64,000 bases of DNA from Pseudomonas yamanorum (GTDB taxonomy: Bacteria; Pseudomonadota; Gammaproteobacteria; Pseudomonadales; Pseudomonadaceae), in contig NZ_LT629793.1 in NCBI RefSeq assembly GCF_900105735.1, positions 2,728,001 to 2,792,000 of the forward strand, read 5' to 3'. This document shows positions 47,709 through 56,449 of the stretch, piece after piece. A program made the position numbers and the translations under genes. The notes under the pieces are model-generated. The model was not told the DNA's origin. It saw only the letters and a list, made by a program, of their open reading frames with translations, and did not search any database. Position 1 is the stretch's first letter; each line of letters begins with the position of its first letter.

Positions 47709-48653
47709 ATGTTTGCCTCGCTGCCCCTGACCGCCCTGCGCGCCTTTGAATCGGCCTCGCGCCTGCTGAGCTTCAAGGCCGCCGCCCAGGAGTTGTCGGT
47801 AACGCCGACGGCGGTGTCCCATCAGATTCGCTCATTGGAAACCTGGCTCGGCGTGCAGCTGTTCGAGCGCCTGCCGCGCCAGGTGCGCCTGACGGAACGC
47901 GGCGAGCGCCTGTTCCACAGCCTGCATGGCGCCCTGCTGGACGTCGCGCAAAGCGTCGATACCCTGCGCCCGCAACGCAGCGCCGGCAATCTCACCTTAT
48001 CCACCACGCCGGCGTTCGCTGCCCTGTGGCTGGTGCCGCGACTCGGCCGCTTCTATGCCGCCCATCCGGATATCAGCCTGCGTCTGGACACCAACTGCGC
48101 CGTCGTCGATTTGCAGCAGGACGCCAGCGTCGACCTGGTGATCCGCTACAGCATCGACGACTACACAAACCTCTACGGCTTGTGCCTGTTCGATGAGTGT
48201 TTTGCCGTGTATGGCTCCCCCGAACAAGTCGCCCTGGCGCGCGAGCGCACCCCGACCCTGATCAGCGTGCGCTGGCACAACTCCAAGCTGTACGCCCTGG
48301 GCTGGCAGGCCTGGTGCGAAAAAGCCGGGGAAGATTGGTTGCAATCCGCTTCGCCACTGCGCGAATACGACGAAGAACACTACGCCTTGCAAGCAGCGAT
48401 TGCCGGCCAGGGCCTGGTATTGGCGAGCAATATCCTGGTCTCGGAAAGCGTCGCCAGCGGGTTGCTGGTGCCTTACCGGCCACAGATCCGCGTCAACGGC
48501 GCCGGCTACAGCGCCCTGTGCGTGCCGGGGCGTGAACGGCATCCGCCGGTCCGGGCGTTTTTTGAGTGGTTGCAGGAGGAAGCGCGGCTGTCGGGACACA
48601 CGCTGGAAAATCCGATAAAACTTTTCGGGTTGCCTGGGACTCACAACCAGTGA
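47709..48653 (+). CDS. LysR-family transcriptional regulator (GcvA-like)
   Basis: 314 residues. N-terminal winged HTH (LPLTALRAFESASRLLSFKA, LSVTPTAVSHQIRSLETWLG, LFERLPRQVRLT) and a co-inducer domain with RYSIDDYTNLYG as in the GcvA subgroup. ATG 47709 has GGAG seven bases upstream and begins as family members do; ATG 47697 and TTG 47676 are alternatives that would overlap the palindrome. Likely controls azoR. Confidence 0.9.
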   Translation: MFASLPLTALRAFESASRLLSFKAAAQELSVTPTAVSHQIRSLETWLGVQLFERLPRQVRLTERGERLFHSLHGALLDVAQSVDTLRPQRSAGNLTLSTTPAFAALWLVPRLGRFYAAHPDISLRLDTNCAVVDLQQDASVDLVIRYSIDDYTNLYGLCLFDECFAVYGSPEQVALARERTPTLISVRWHNSKLYALGWQAWCEKAGEDWLQSASPLREYDEEHYALQAAIAGQGLVLASNILVSESVASGLLVPYRPQIRVNGAGYSALCVPGRERHPPVRAFFEWLQEEARLSGHTLENPIKLFGLPGTHNQ

Positions 48654-48707
48654 GCGATCACGCCGACAGAGCGTGGCGCAAAACCGGATTAGTACCAGGA
48701 GAATGAG

Positions 48708-49238
48708 ATGACTGACTCACATTTGTCTGACGTAGCCACTTTACGTGACCGCGCCCGCAAGAACGTCGAAAACGGTGCCGTGACTGAAGGCTATGACGCC
48801 GACCGCCAGGAAATCCTGCGTCTGCTCAACGAATCACTGGCCACCGAACTGGTGTGTGTGCTGCGCTACAAGCGCCACTACTTCATGGCCAATGGCGTCA
48901 AGGCGCATGTCGCCGCCGAGGAATTCCTCGAGCACGCGACCCAGGAAGCCGAACACGCCGACAAGCTGGCCGAGCGCATCGTGCAGTTGGGCGGCGAGCC
49001 GGAGTTCAACCCCGACCTGCTGTCGAAAAACTCCCACGCGCAGTACGTGGCCGGCAATACGCTGAAGGAAATGGTCTACGAAGACCTGGTGGCCGAGCGC
49101 ATCGCGGTGGACAGCTATCGCGAGATCATCCAGTACATCGGCGACAAAGACCCGACCACTCGCCGGATCTTCGAAGAGATCCTGGCCCAGGAAGAAGAAC
49201 ACGCCGACGACATGGCGGATATTCTGAAGGACCTGTAA
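48708..49238 (+). CDS. Bacterioferritin-like ferritin-family protein
   Basis: 176 residues, four-helix ferritin-like fold. Iron-site residues are seen in LNESLATELVCVLRYKRHYF, LEHATQEAEHADKLAERI, and EILAQEEEHADDMADIL (E-x-x-H pairs). It matches the P. aeruginosa PA4880 position in the backbone. It probably stores iron or oxidises it; the haem-binding Met of classical Bfr cannot be assigned, so it is not named bfr. Confidence 0.88.
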   Translation: MTDSHLSDVATLRDRARKNVENGAVTEGYDADRQEILRLLNESLATELVCVLRYKRHYFMANGVKAHVAAEEFLEHATQEAEHADKLAERIVQLGGEPEFNPDLLSKNSHAQYVAGNTLKEMVYEDLVAERIAVDSYREIIQYIGDKDPTTRRIFEEILAQEEEHADDMADILKDL

Positions 49239-49263
49239 CTAACACAGCTCACACCGCAAAACC

Positions 49264-49356
49264 CATGTGGGAGCGGGCTTGCTCGCGAAGGCGGTGGATC
49301 AGTCGGCACATTCTTGACTGATCCACCGCCTTCGCGAGCAAGCCCGCTCCCACATT
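49264..49356. repeat. REP doublet between bacterioferritin-like gene and asmA
   Basis: Inverted GTGGGAGCGGGCTTGC-type pair with long, nearly perfect flanking complementarity (GGCGGTGGATCAGT against ACTGATCCACCGCC), in a convergent gap. Confidence 0.92.
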
Positions 49357-49375
49357 TGGTTCCCGGTTTTGTCAG

Positions 49376-51445
49376 CTAGCCCTTCACTGTTTTAGGTGCC
49401 TTGCCTTCCTTCATCTGTTGCAGCAACGGCGCACACTGGTTCGGCTCATCGCCGCTCGGCGCCACCAGCGCCAGCAAACCCGCCGCCGGGCCGGCAATCA
49501 CACCCAGTGCAACCATACCCGCACCACGCAACATCAGCGGCACCGCCTTCACACCAGCGTTGGGCTTGATAAACGGCCCGTTGACGTACAACGGCGAGCG
49601 CAGGGAGAACAGGCGGAAGCCTTTGGACTCTGGGGTAATCGTCAGGTCAAGCTGCTCGCTGGCCATATTCGCGGTGCCATCGATGTAGATGATCGCGTTC
49701 TCGGTATCGAACACAAACAGGCGAGTCGTCGCCAGGCCCGACTTGATACCGAAGTCTGCGGCCGCACAGTTGATCTTCACTTCCTTATCGCCAAACAGGC
49801 GGCCGACCACGTAGTTGCCGACGTTGAGCCCGGCTATTTCCATCAGTCCGCGGCTGATGGCGCCGTCGTTGATCAACATCTTCAGATCGCCATTCGACGT
49901 GCCGAGCAATGCGGCTACAGAATTGCCGCGCCCGGAAATATCCGCATCGCCGTTGAGTTCACCGAAGCTGGTTTTCATCGGTTCAAAGGTTGGGAACAAC
50001 TGCTTGAGCTTGAAGTTACGTGCGGTGAGTTTCGCCTGGCCTTCCATCGGCGTAGTACGCCCGTTAAGGCGAATCTGCGCGTCGAGCTTGCCACCGGCCA
50101 CGCCGAAACGCAGGGGCTCCAGGCTCAACTGGCCGTCGTTCAACACCAGGTGGGTGTAAAGATCGGTGAACGGCAATTCGGCACTGTGGACGATGCGCTT
50201 GCCGGTGAATTCAACGTCGGCATCCATGTCGCGCCAGCGTTCGGTGCGGAACTCTTCCACCGGCAACACCTTGGTCGCCGGCTGCTTGCTTTCGCCGCCA
50301 CGGGCTTTTTGCTTGGCGTTGGAGTCGGCGCCAATCAGCGGCGCCAGGTCGGTCATCAACAACTGGTTGGAGACCAGCGCACCGGTGAGTTTGGGCCGCG
50401 GCTGGCTGGCGACGTAGCCGAGGTTGCCGTGGATGTCGCTGTTGCCGATCTTACCGTTGAAGTTTTCATACTGGAACGACGCGCCACTGGCCTCATGCAG
50501 CTTGGCGATCAGGTGGCCGTCAGTGGAATAGGCCGGCGAATCCGGCAAGGTCACGCCGGTGAGTGGGTAGAGATTGCCCAGGCTGCTGCCGGAGAGTTTG
50601 AGGCGCAGATCGAGGGCGCCGAGGTTCATCGGGTCGGTCAGGGTGCCGGCCAGCGCGATGCTGGTGTCGCCGATCCTGGCCTGGGCTTGCAGCGGGAACG
50701 GCTTGGCCGCGTCCTGCAACGCCAGCAGGCCACCGATCTTGCCGGTGCCATCGAGCTTCTGGCCGTGGTACTGGCCTTTGACCTTGAGGCCGAACGCGTA
50801 ATCCTGCGGCGCCGAGCCTTTTTCCAGGGCCTTCTTGGCGTCGGCGTCCCCGACTATTTCGCCGAAGGGAATTGGCTTGCCGAGCAAATCAATCACTACG
50901 TCGAGTTGGGTCTTGAGGGTTTGGTCGTCGAGGGTCACGTGGCCTTTGTCGAAGCCGATGGCGCCGATGTCCACCACCCAGTTGGAGGGTTCGGCATTCG
51001 GGTCCTTGGGGTCGAACTTGAAGGTCCAGTTGGCGCGGCCATCGGCCAGGCGCTGCAATTGCGCACTCGGTTCGGTGAGGTCGATACGCGGGATCACCAC
51101 GCGCTGGGCCAGCAACGCCAGGGGCGAGATGCGTAATTCCACGCGCTTGAGGGTGACCATCTGCGGGGTTTTCGACCAATCGGGGTTGCCCAGGGTCAGG
51201 TCCTCGGCAATCACATGGGGCCACGGAATCCAGGCGCGCCAGCCGCCTTCATCGGGCTCACGCTGCCACACCACTGCCAGGTTGCCATTGATGGCAAACG
51301 GTCGATGCAGCTCTTCGGAGACCTTGGCGTTGAGCGGCGGCTTGATCCGGTTCCAGTCAAAGAACACCAGGACCAACACCACAATGGCGATTAACAAAAC
51401 GAAGCTGGCGCAGCTCCAGGCGAGAATTTTACGAGTGCGCGTCAT
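49376..51445 (-). CDS. asmA: AsmA-family inner-membrane protein
   Basis: 689 residues. One N-terminal helix (FVLLIAIVVLVLVFFDWNRI), AsmA domain with VSEELHRPFAINGNLAVVW, and the C-terminal AsmA_2-like region (GRGNSVAALLGTSNGDLKML, DGAISRGLMEIAGLNVGNYV). AsmA-like proteins are thought to carry phospholipids across the periplasm as beta-groove bridges. ATG 51445 is preferred because upstream in-frame codons add a non-conserved polar tail. Confidence 0.92.
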   Translation of the reverse strand: MTRTRKILAWSCASFVLLIAIVVLVLVFFDWNRIKPPLNAKVSEELHRPFAINGNLAVVWQREPDEGGWRAWIPWPHVIAEDLTLGNPDWSKTPQMVTLKRVELRISPLALLAQRVVIPRIDLTEPSAQLQRLADGRANWTFKFDPKDPNAEPSNWVVDIGAIGFDKGHVTLDDQTLKTQLDVVIDLLGKPIPFGEIVGDADAKKALEKGSAPQDYAFGLKVKGQYHGQKLDGTGKIGGLLALQDAAKPFPLQAQARIGDTSIALAGTLTDPMNLGALDLRLKLSGSSLGNLYPLTGVTLPDSPAYSTDGHLIAKLHEASGASFQYENFNGKIGNSDIHGNLGYVASQPRPKLTGALVSNQLLMTDLAPLIGADSNAKQKARGGESKQPATKVLPVEEFRTERWRDMDADVEFTGKRIVHSAELPFTDLYTHLVLNDGQLSLEPLRFGVAGGKLDAQIRLNGRTTPMEGQAKLTARNFKLKQLFPTFEPMKTSFGELNGDADISGRGNSVAALLGTSNGDLKMLINDGAISRGLMEIAGLNVGNYVVGRLFGDKEVKINCAAADFGIKSGLATTRLFVFDTENAIIYIDGTANMASEQLDLTITPESKGFRLFSLRSPLYVNGPFIKPNAGVKAVPLMLRGAGMVALGVIAGPAAGLLALVAPSGDEPNQCAPLLQQMKEGKAPKTVKG

Positions 51446-51813
51446 TGCACAGGACTCCAGGTTACGACTGAGCGGGCGCATTGGGGCGCACGTTTTGACT
51501 ACAGCTTATATGGCTACGACTGACAAACGGCACGGGGGTTTAACCCCATTGATGAATTAGCGGTAAAAACCGCCTTTCCTGACCAATCAGACAATTTCAA
51601 TCATCAACCACGCACCGTTGTTACCCACGATCGTGTCGAAAATACCCACCTCGGTGCAAAAGCGCGGGCTTGAGACCTGCGAGATAGAGCCCTCGCAGGG
51701 AACAATCAATTCTGTTGATTATTACCATTGTGTTTATGAACTTTTATATCGACTTATCAAGAGTAGCATTAGCCCTGTACCCAATTTATCGCCCTCCCAA
51801 GGAGCAACCCATC
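51446..51813. promoter_or_regulatory. Gene-free region upstream of the secreted repeat protein
   Basis: 368 bp, lower in GC than its surroundings near 51700-51780. It holds an 8-bp perfect inverted repeat CCTGCGAG/CTCGCAGG at 51676-51699 (8-base spacer) about 115 bp before the small repeat protein gene. No convincing gene. Promoter elements for asmA and the repeat protein are expected here. Confidence 0.4.
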
Positions 51814-52263
51814 ATGAAACGCCAATTACTCGCAAGCTTTGTACTTTCCGTCCTGGCCACCAGCGCATTTGCCCTGCCAGCTGCTGAACAGGCCACCCCA
51901 CAAGTGAAAGCCGATGCTTCCCACTTCAGCCAAACCCTGGCTCGCAGCGGTGCTTCGGACAAGAACAACACCGACTACAACGGCAGCATCACTGAAAACG
52001 GTTCGGAACAAGCCAACAAACGTGCTTACACCGAAGGCGTCGCTGAAGGTGGCCGTGATCGTCTGGAACAGAAAGGTCTGGTTGAAGGTGGCGCTGATCG
52101 CCTGATGGAACGCAACGCTGTTGCCGAAGGTGGCCGTGATCGCCTGGAACAGAAAGGTCTGGTTGAAGGCGGTGCTGAACAAGCCAACGAACGCGCCTAC
52201 GCCGGTTCCGTAGCTGAAGGCGGTGCTGACCGTCTGGCAGAACTGCATCAAGCACAGAGCTAA
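51814..52263 (+). CDS. Small secreted protein with EGG repeats
   Basis: 149 residues. Signal peptide (LLASFVLSVLATSAFA), a linker, and a C-terminal region of about five ~13-residue units with the pattern AEGGRDRLEQK or VEGGADRLMER. At DNA level 52045-52097 and 52126-52178 are a 53-bp direct repeat with three silent or near-silent differences (period 81 bp, 27 codons). Ribosome site AAGGAG. Followed by a strong terminator, so it is a single-gene transcript. No family recognised; function unknown. Confidence 0.85.
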   Translation: MKRQLLASFVLSVLATSAFALPAAEQATPQVKADASHFSQTLARSGASDKNNTDYNGSITENGSEQANKRAYTEGVAEGGRDRLEQKGLVEGGADRLMERNAVAEGGRDRLEQKGLVEGGAEQANERAYAGSVAEGGADRLAELHQAQS

Positions 52264-52283
52264 GCCCGTGCTGGCCCTGGAAA

Positions 52284-52309
52284 AAAGCCCGATCACCCGA
52301 TCGGGCTTT
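52284..52309 (+). terminator. Rho-independent terminator of the repeat-protein gene
   Basis: AAAGCCCGATC, loop ACCC, GATCGGGCTTT: an 11-bp perfect stem 20 bp after the stop codon, with a T-rich 3' arm. Works best on the plus strand. Confidence 0.9.
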
Positions 52310-52414
52310 GACTTTGTGTGAACCGCAACGCCCTTCTCCCTTTTGAAGTTCGACGCTGGCAAAGCTGATTTGCTAGAGTGCGTCGCTGTCCTTGTCCACA
52401 AAGCCCGCCTGCCA

Positions 52415-53047
52415 ATGCTGCCCCGTGCCGAACAGAAGCAACAGACCCGACTCGCCCTGATGGACGCAGCCCGCCATCTGATGGAGTGTGGCCGTGGGTT
52501 CGGCAGCCTGAGCCTGCGTGAAGTGGCCAAGACCGCCGGCATCGTGCCCACCGGTTTCTACCGTCACTTTGCCGATATGGATCAGTTGGGCCTGGTATTG
52601 GTCAGTGAAGTCGGCCAGACCTTTCGCGCGACGATTCGCCTGGTGCGCCACAATGAATTCGTGATGGGCGGCATCATTGATGCCTCGGTACGGATTTTCC
52701 TGGATGTGGTCGCCGCCAACCGTTCGCAATTCCTGTTTCTGGCCCGCGAGCAATACGGTGGCAGCCTCGCCGTGCGCCAAGCCATTGGTGCCCTGCGCGA
52801 AGACATCACCAGCGACCTCGCCGCCGACCTGACCCTGATGCCCAAGCTCCAGCACCTGGATGCCGACGGTTTACACGTAATGGCCGACCTGATCGTCAAG
52901 AGCGTGTTCGCCACCCTGCCCGACATCATCGACCCGCCCGCCGAAGCGCTGCCTGCGCACCTCACGCCTCAAGCCAAGATCACCCAGCAACTGCGCTTTA
53001 TCTTCATTGGCCTCAAGCATTGGCAAGGCTTGGGCAGCACTGAATAA
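52415..53047 (+). CDS. desT: TetR-family fatty-acid regulator, DesT/FabR type
   Basis: 210 residues. HTH region: RLALMDAARHLMECGRGFGS, SLREVAKTAGIVPTGFYRHF, close to FabR/DesT. DesT in P. aeruginosa (PA4890, just before ureE) senses the acyl-CoA saturation ratio and represses the acyl-CoA desaturase genes desCB. Here the downstream context (ureE) is the same but the adjacent desaturase genes are absent. ATG 52415 begins at the family start (MLPRAEQKQQTR). Ends one base before the NlpC gene on the other strand. Confidence 0.72.
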   Translation: MLPRAEQKQQTRLALMDAARHLMECGRGFGSLSLREVAKTAGIVPTGFYRHFADMDQLGLVLVSEVGQTFRATIRLVRHNEFVMGGIIDASVRIFLDVVAANRSQFLFLAREQYGGSLAVRQAIGALREDITSDLAADLTLMPKLQHLDADGLHVMADLIVKSVFATLPDIIDPPAEALPAHLTPQAKITQQLRFIFIGLKHWQGLGSTE

Positions 53048-53048
53048 A

Positions 53049-53537
53049 TCAGCGCACGGCGTGGAAACGCTTGGCGGTGGTGTAGTTCTTGTTCCAGTAA
53101 CTGTTGGCCAGTGAATCGATGCGCACGCTTTTGCCGGTGCGGGGCGAGTGAATGAATTTGCCCTCACCTATATAGAGACCGACGTGGCTGACCTGGCCGC
53201 GCCCGTTGCCCCTGAAAAACACGGCATCACCCGGTTGCAATGCATCGCGCTTGATCGTGGCCGCGGTTGAGCGGTGCATCTCAGACGTCGTGCGGGGCAG
53301 ATGAATGTTGGCTTCGGTCTTGAACAGGTACACCAGAAAGCTGCTGCAATCGAAGCCCTGCCGCACCGAGGTGCCGCCCCACTTGTAGGGCGTGCCCAGC
53401 AGCGCATGGGCACGATCGATTACGTTGTCGATAGAAGGCCGCGGGGTAAATGCCGGGGCCCGATGGAGATTGGCCGAAGCGGATGAAAGGGTGAGCGACA
53501 AGCTGACAATGATTAAACAGAAAAATGACTTGTACAT
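53049..53537 (-). CDS. NlpC/P60 family cell-wall hydrolase
   Basis: 162 residues. Signal peptide (FFCLIIVSLSLTLSSASA) then one NlpC/P60 domain with the catalytic triad visible: Cys64 in FDCSSFLVYLF, His118 in VSHVGLYIG and His130 in FIHSPRTG. Cleaves peptidoglycan stem peptides in the periplasm; size and layout resemble the MepS (Spr) group. Confidence 0.9.
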   Translation of the reverse strand: MYKSFFCLIIVSLSLTLSSASANLHRAPAFTPRPSIDNVIDRAHALLGTPYKWGGTSVRQGFDCSSFLVYLFKTEANIHLPRTTSEMHRSTAATIKRDALQPGDAVFFRGNGRGQVSHVGLYIGEGKFIHSPRTGKSVRIDSLANSYWNKNYTTAKRFHAVR

Positions 53538-53874
53538 GATGGAACCGCTGAGAATTAAACACGGAGCGGAATCCTAATGAAACAGCGCGTAACCCGATGA
53601 CCGCCTAATCCTGTAACTGCGTGGGAAAAATCCGAAACAACTCTTCCACCCCCAAAGATGAAAGAAATTTCATGCAACGAGCCATGGAATTCAACGCCGA
53701 GCGCCCGAATCCGGTGCTATAAATCCACTCGCGCACCAAAATGAAACATTTTGGAATAATTTCCTGCGCCATCAGGTGGCACACGCCGCCTGCCTACAGG
53801 GAATTCCTACTCCCCGCGTGGTTGGCAAGACCCTTGCTCTAGCTTGCTTATCGCTCATAGCTGGAAGCTTTCTG
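53538..53874. promoter_or_regulatory. Gene-free region before ureE with a palindrome
   Basis: 337 bp between the NlpC gene and ureE. It contains CCAAAATG-AAA-CATTTTGG (53736-53754), a perfect 8-bp inverted repeat, and a weak NtrC-like site at 53765-53781 (TGCGCC-N5-GTGGCA, 9 of 12 consensus positions). The sigma54-like promoter is listed separately. Confidence 0.45.
53823..53838 (+). promoter_or_regulatory. Sigma54 (-24/-12) promoter of ureEFG
   Basis: TGGCAAGACCCTTGCT: GG at 53824-53825 and GC at 53836-53837, ten bases apart; one mismatch from TGGCACG-N4-TTGCT. The transcript would start about 25 bases before ureE. Confidence 0.6.
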
Positions 53875-54375
53875 ATGCTGGTGATCCACCGCCGAATCGC
53901 CCCCGAACCCGTCTGGGCCGCAGAGTTGCTGCTGAATTTCGAAGCCCGCAGCAAAAGCCGCTTGCGCTGTTTCAGTGCCGATGGAGAAGACGTCGGCCTG
54001 TTTCTGGAGCGCGGTCAACCGCCGCTGCACGATGGCGAATTCCTACAGGCCGAAGACGGACGTGTCGTACGCGTGTGCGCCCGGCCTGAACAACTGCTGC
54101 ACGTCACCTGCAGCAGTGCCTTTGAACTGACCCGCGCCGCCTATCACTTGGGCAACCGCCACGTGGCGCTGCAAGTGGGGAACGGCTGGTTGCGCCTGCT
54201 GGATGACTACGTGCTCAAGGCCATGCTTGATCAGTTGGGTGCGACGACTGAAACCATCGAGGCACCCTTTCAGCCGGAACACGGCGCCTATGGCGGTGGC
54301 CACCATCACTCCCGCCATGGCGACGAAGACTTCAACTACCCACCCAAGCTGCATCAGTTCGGCGTACGTCTATGA
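53875..54375 (+). CDS. ureE: Urease nickel metallochaperone UreE
   Basis: 166 residues. VIHRRIAPEPVWAAELLL, LPPLHDG-like GQPPLHDGEFLQAEDG and AYHLGNRHVALQ are the UreE signatures; a short His-rich tail (GGGHHHSRHGDED) binds nickel. ATG 53875 (MLVIHRR) is chosen; an upstream frame to 53776 reads through the promoter. Overlaps ureF (ATGA). Supplies nickel to the UreDFG complex. Confidence 0.95.
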   Translation: MLVIHRRIAPEPVWAAELLLNFEARSKSRLRCFSADGEDVGLFLERGQPPLHDGEFLQAEDGRVVRVCARPEQLLHVTCSSAFELTRAAYHLGNRHVALQVGNGWLRLLDDYVLKAMLDQLGATTETIEAPFQPEHGAYGGGHHHSRHGDEDFNYPPKLHQFGVRL

Positions 54376-55046
54376 ACCCAGCCTGGGCGCTGTTGCGTCT
54401 GGCCAGTCCGCAGCTGCCGATTGGTGGCTACAGCTATTCCCAGGGCCTGGAAATGGCCGTGGAGCAAGACCGCGTGACCGACCCGGCAAGTGCCGGGCGG
54501 TGGATCAGTGATCAACTGTTGCTCAACCTGGCGCGCTTCGAGGCGCCGCTGCTGCTCGCCCACTGCAAGGCCGCCGCTGAACAGGACTGGCCACGCCTCG
54601 CGCAGTTGTGTGAGGAACACCGCGCCAGCCGCGAAACCCGCGAGCTGTACCAGGAAAGCCGGCAGATGGGTTACTCCCTGCACCAACTGCTGAAAGGCTT
54701 GCCGGAACTGGATGACGCCGCGCGGGAGTTTCTCGCCCTGCGACCCGAACCACACCTGGCCCTGGGCTGGGCGCTGGCCGCACGCGCCTGGCAGATCAGC
54801 CCCGACGACGCCCTGGCCGCCTGGCTGTGGAGCTGGCTGGAAAACCAGCTGGCGGTGCTGATGAAAACCTTGCCACTGGGCCAGCAAGCCGCCCAGCGCC
54901 TGACCAGTGAACTGCTGCCGCTGCTGCAACAAGCCCAGCAGGACGCCAGCCAACTCGACCCCAACCACTACGGCAGCGCCGCCTTTGGCCTGTCCCTGGC
55001 GTGCATGGCCCATGAGCGCCAGTACAGCCGCCTGTTCCGTTCCTAG
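54372..55046 (+). CDS. ureF: Urease accessory protein UreF
   Basis: 224 residues. [20 protein letters not shown] and the C-terminal [15 protein letters not shown] are typical. UreF links UreD to UreG and checks GTPase-driven nickel insertion. Overlaps ureE by four bases; ureG follows after 23 bp. Confidence 0.95.
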   Translation: MNPAWALLRLASPQLPIGGYSYSQGLEMAVEQDRVTDPASAGRWISDQLLLNLARFEAPLLLAHCKAAAEQDWPRLAQLCEEHRASRETRELYQESRQMGYSLHQLLKGLPELDDAAREFLALRPEPHLALGWALAARAWQISPDDALAAWLWSWLENQLAVLMKTLPLGQQAAQRLTSELLPLLQQAQQDASQLDPNHYGSAAFGLSLACMAHERQYSRLFRS

Positions 55047-55069
55047 GGCACTTTATCTTGGAGAATCAT

Positions 55070-55684
55070 ATGAACACCCAACCCCTGCGCGTCGGCATCG
55101 GCGGGCCGGTCGGCTCCGGCAAGACCGCCCTGACCCTGGCCCTGTGCCTGGCCCTGCGTGATCGCTACAACCTGGCGGTGGTCACCAACGATATCTACAC
55201 CCGCGAAGACGCCGACTTCCTGGTGCGCAACCAGGCCCTGGCGCCCGAGCGCATCATCGGCGTGGAAACCGGCGGCTGCCCCCACACCGCGATTCGCGAA
55301 GATGCCTCGATCAACCTCGAAGCGGTAGACCAACTGAACCGGCGCTTTCCCGGCCTGGACCTGATCCTGGTGGAATCCGGCGGCGACAACCTGTCGGCCA
55401 CCTTCAGCCCGGAACTCTCGGACCTGACCATTTACGTGATCGATGTGTCGGCCGGCGACAAGCTGCCGCGCAAAGGCGGGCCCGGGATTTGCAAATCCGA
55501 CCTGCTGGTGATCAACAAGATCGACCTGGCACCGCTGGTGGGCGCGTCTCTGGAGCTTATGAACAGCGACACCCAGCGCATGCGCGGCGGTAAACCTTTC
55601 GTCTTCAGCAATCAGAAAACCGGCGTCGGCCTGGAAGAAATCGTCGCCTTCATCGAACGCCAGGGCTTGCTGACCGCAGCCTGA
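55070..55684 (+). CDS. ureG: Urease accessory GTPase UreG
   Basis: 204 residues. P-loop [13 protein letters not shown], the conserved [15 protein letters not shown] with the nickel/zinc CPH motif, [16 protein letters not shown] and NKIDLA (G4). GTP hydrolysis drives nickel delivery to urease. ATG 55070 preferred to a TTG 12 bases upstream, which overlaps the GGAG ribosome site. Confidence 0.97.
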   Translation: MNTQPLRVGIGGPVGSGKTALTLALCLALRDRYNLAVVTNDIYTREDADFLVRNQALAPERIIGVETGGCPHTAIREDASINLEAVDQLNRRFPGLDLILVESGGDNLSATFSPELSDLTIYVIDVSAGDKLPRKGGPGICKSDLLVINKIDLAPLVGASLELMNSDTQRMRGGKPFVFSNQKTGVGLEEIVAFIERQGLLTAA

Positions 55685-55708
55685 TCAACCTCAACAAGGA
55701 GCCTGTCC

Positions 55709-56281
55709 ATGCGCCTCAATACACTTCTCGCAGCCGCAGCCTTGCTGCTCACTCCCGCTCTCGCCTTCGCCCACCCCGGCCACGGCGACAACGGCCTGGT
55801 GGCCGGTATCAGCCACCCGCTGGGCGGCATCGACCACTTGCTGGCGATGGTCGCCGTGGGCTTGTGGGCCGCCCAACAAAAAGGCTCAGCACGCTGGGCG
55901 CTGCCGTGCACCTTTGTCGGCACCATGCTGATCGGCGGAATGCTGGGCTTTGAAGGGCTGGCATTGCCGGCGCTGGAAAGCGGAATTGCCGCGTCGGTGC
56001 TGGCGCTGGGCCTGGCGGTTGCGCTGGCGGTGCGACCACCGTTGTTCGTGGCGGTGGCGGCGACTGCACTGTTTGCGCTGTTCCATGGCGTGGCGCATGG
56101 TTTGGAGCTGCCTGATATGTCCAGCCCTTGGGCGTATGCCGTAGGGTTCGTGGGTGCGACAGCGGTTCTGCATGCGGCGGGTTATGCCGTGGTGCGCTTC
56201 CTGCCGGCGGCGGCAGCGCCGTTGGTGCGGGTGGCGGGCGCGGCTTCGGCGGCGACTGGGGTTTGGTTGCTCGCAGCCTGA
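55709..56281 (+). CDS. HupE/UreJ family nickel/cobalt transporter
   Basis: 190 residues. Signal peptide or first helix (LLAAAALLLTPALAFA), then the family hallmark HPGHGDNGLVAGISHPLGG followed by DHLLAMVAVGLWA, and about six helices with FHGVAHGLELP. His-rich motifs bind nickel. Placed after ureG, it probably imports nickel for urease. REP doublet follows. Confidence 0.92.
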   Translation: MRLNTLLAAAALLLTPALAFAHPGHGDNGLVAGISHPLGGIDHLLAMVAVGLWAAQQKGSARWALPCTFVGTMLIGGMLGFEGLALPALESGIAASVLALGLAVALAVRPPLFVAVAATALFALFHGVAHGLELPDMSSPWAYAVGFVGATAVLHAAGYAVVRFLPAAAAPLVRVAGAASAATGVWLLAA

Positions 56282-56302
56282 GATTTTCAGCGTTTCCAAT
56301 GG

Positions 56303-56374
56303 CCCCATCGCGGGCAAGCCCGGCTCCCACAGGTGTACTCGATCACCTGTGGGAGCCGGGCTTGCCCGCGATGG
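56303..56374. repeat. REP doublet after hupE
   Basis: Compact inverted pair of the GTGGGAGCCGGGCTTGCCCG type (a third subtype), arms nearly perfect with a short central spacer. Confidence 0.9.
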
Positions 56375-56449
56375 CGGACTCACAGCCACCACTTCCCCCA
56401 AGCCTGATACCATGTCGCGCAAACACCCCTGCCGTGACGACGCCAGCCG

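Noticed and set aside
53766..53780. Alternative sigma54 promoter beginning at GTGGCACACGCCGCC
   Set aside because: The GG to GC spacing is not ten bases; the element at 53823-53838 fits exactly.
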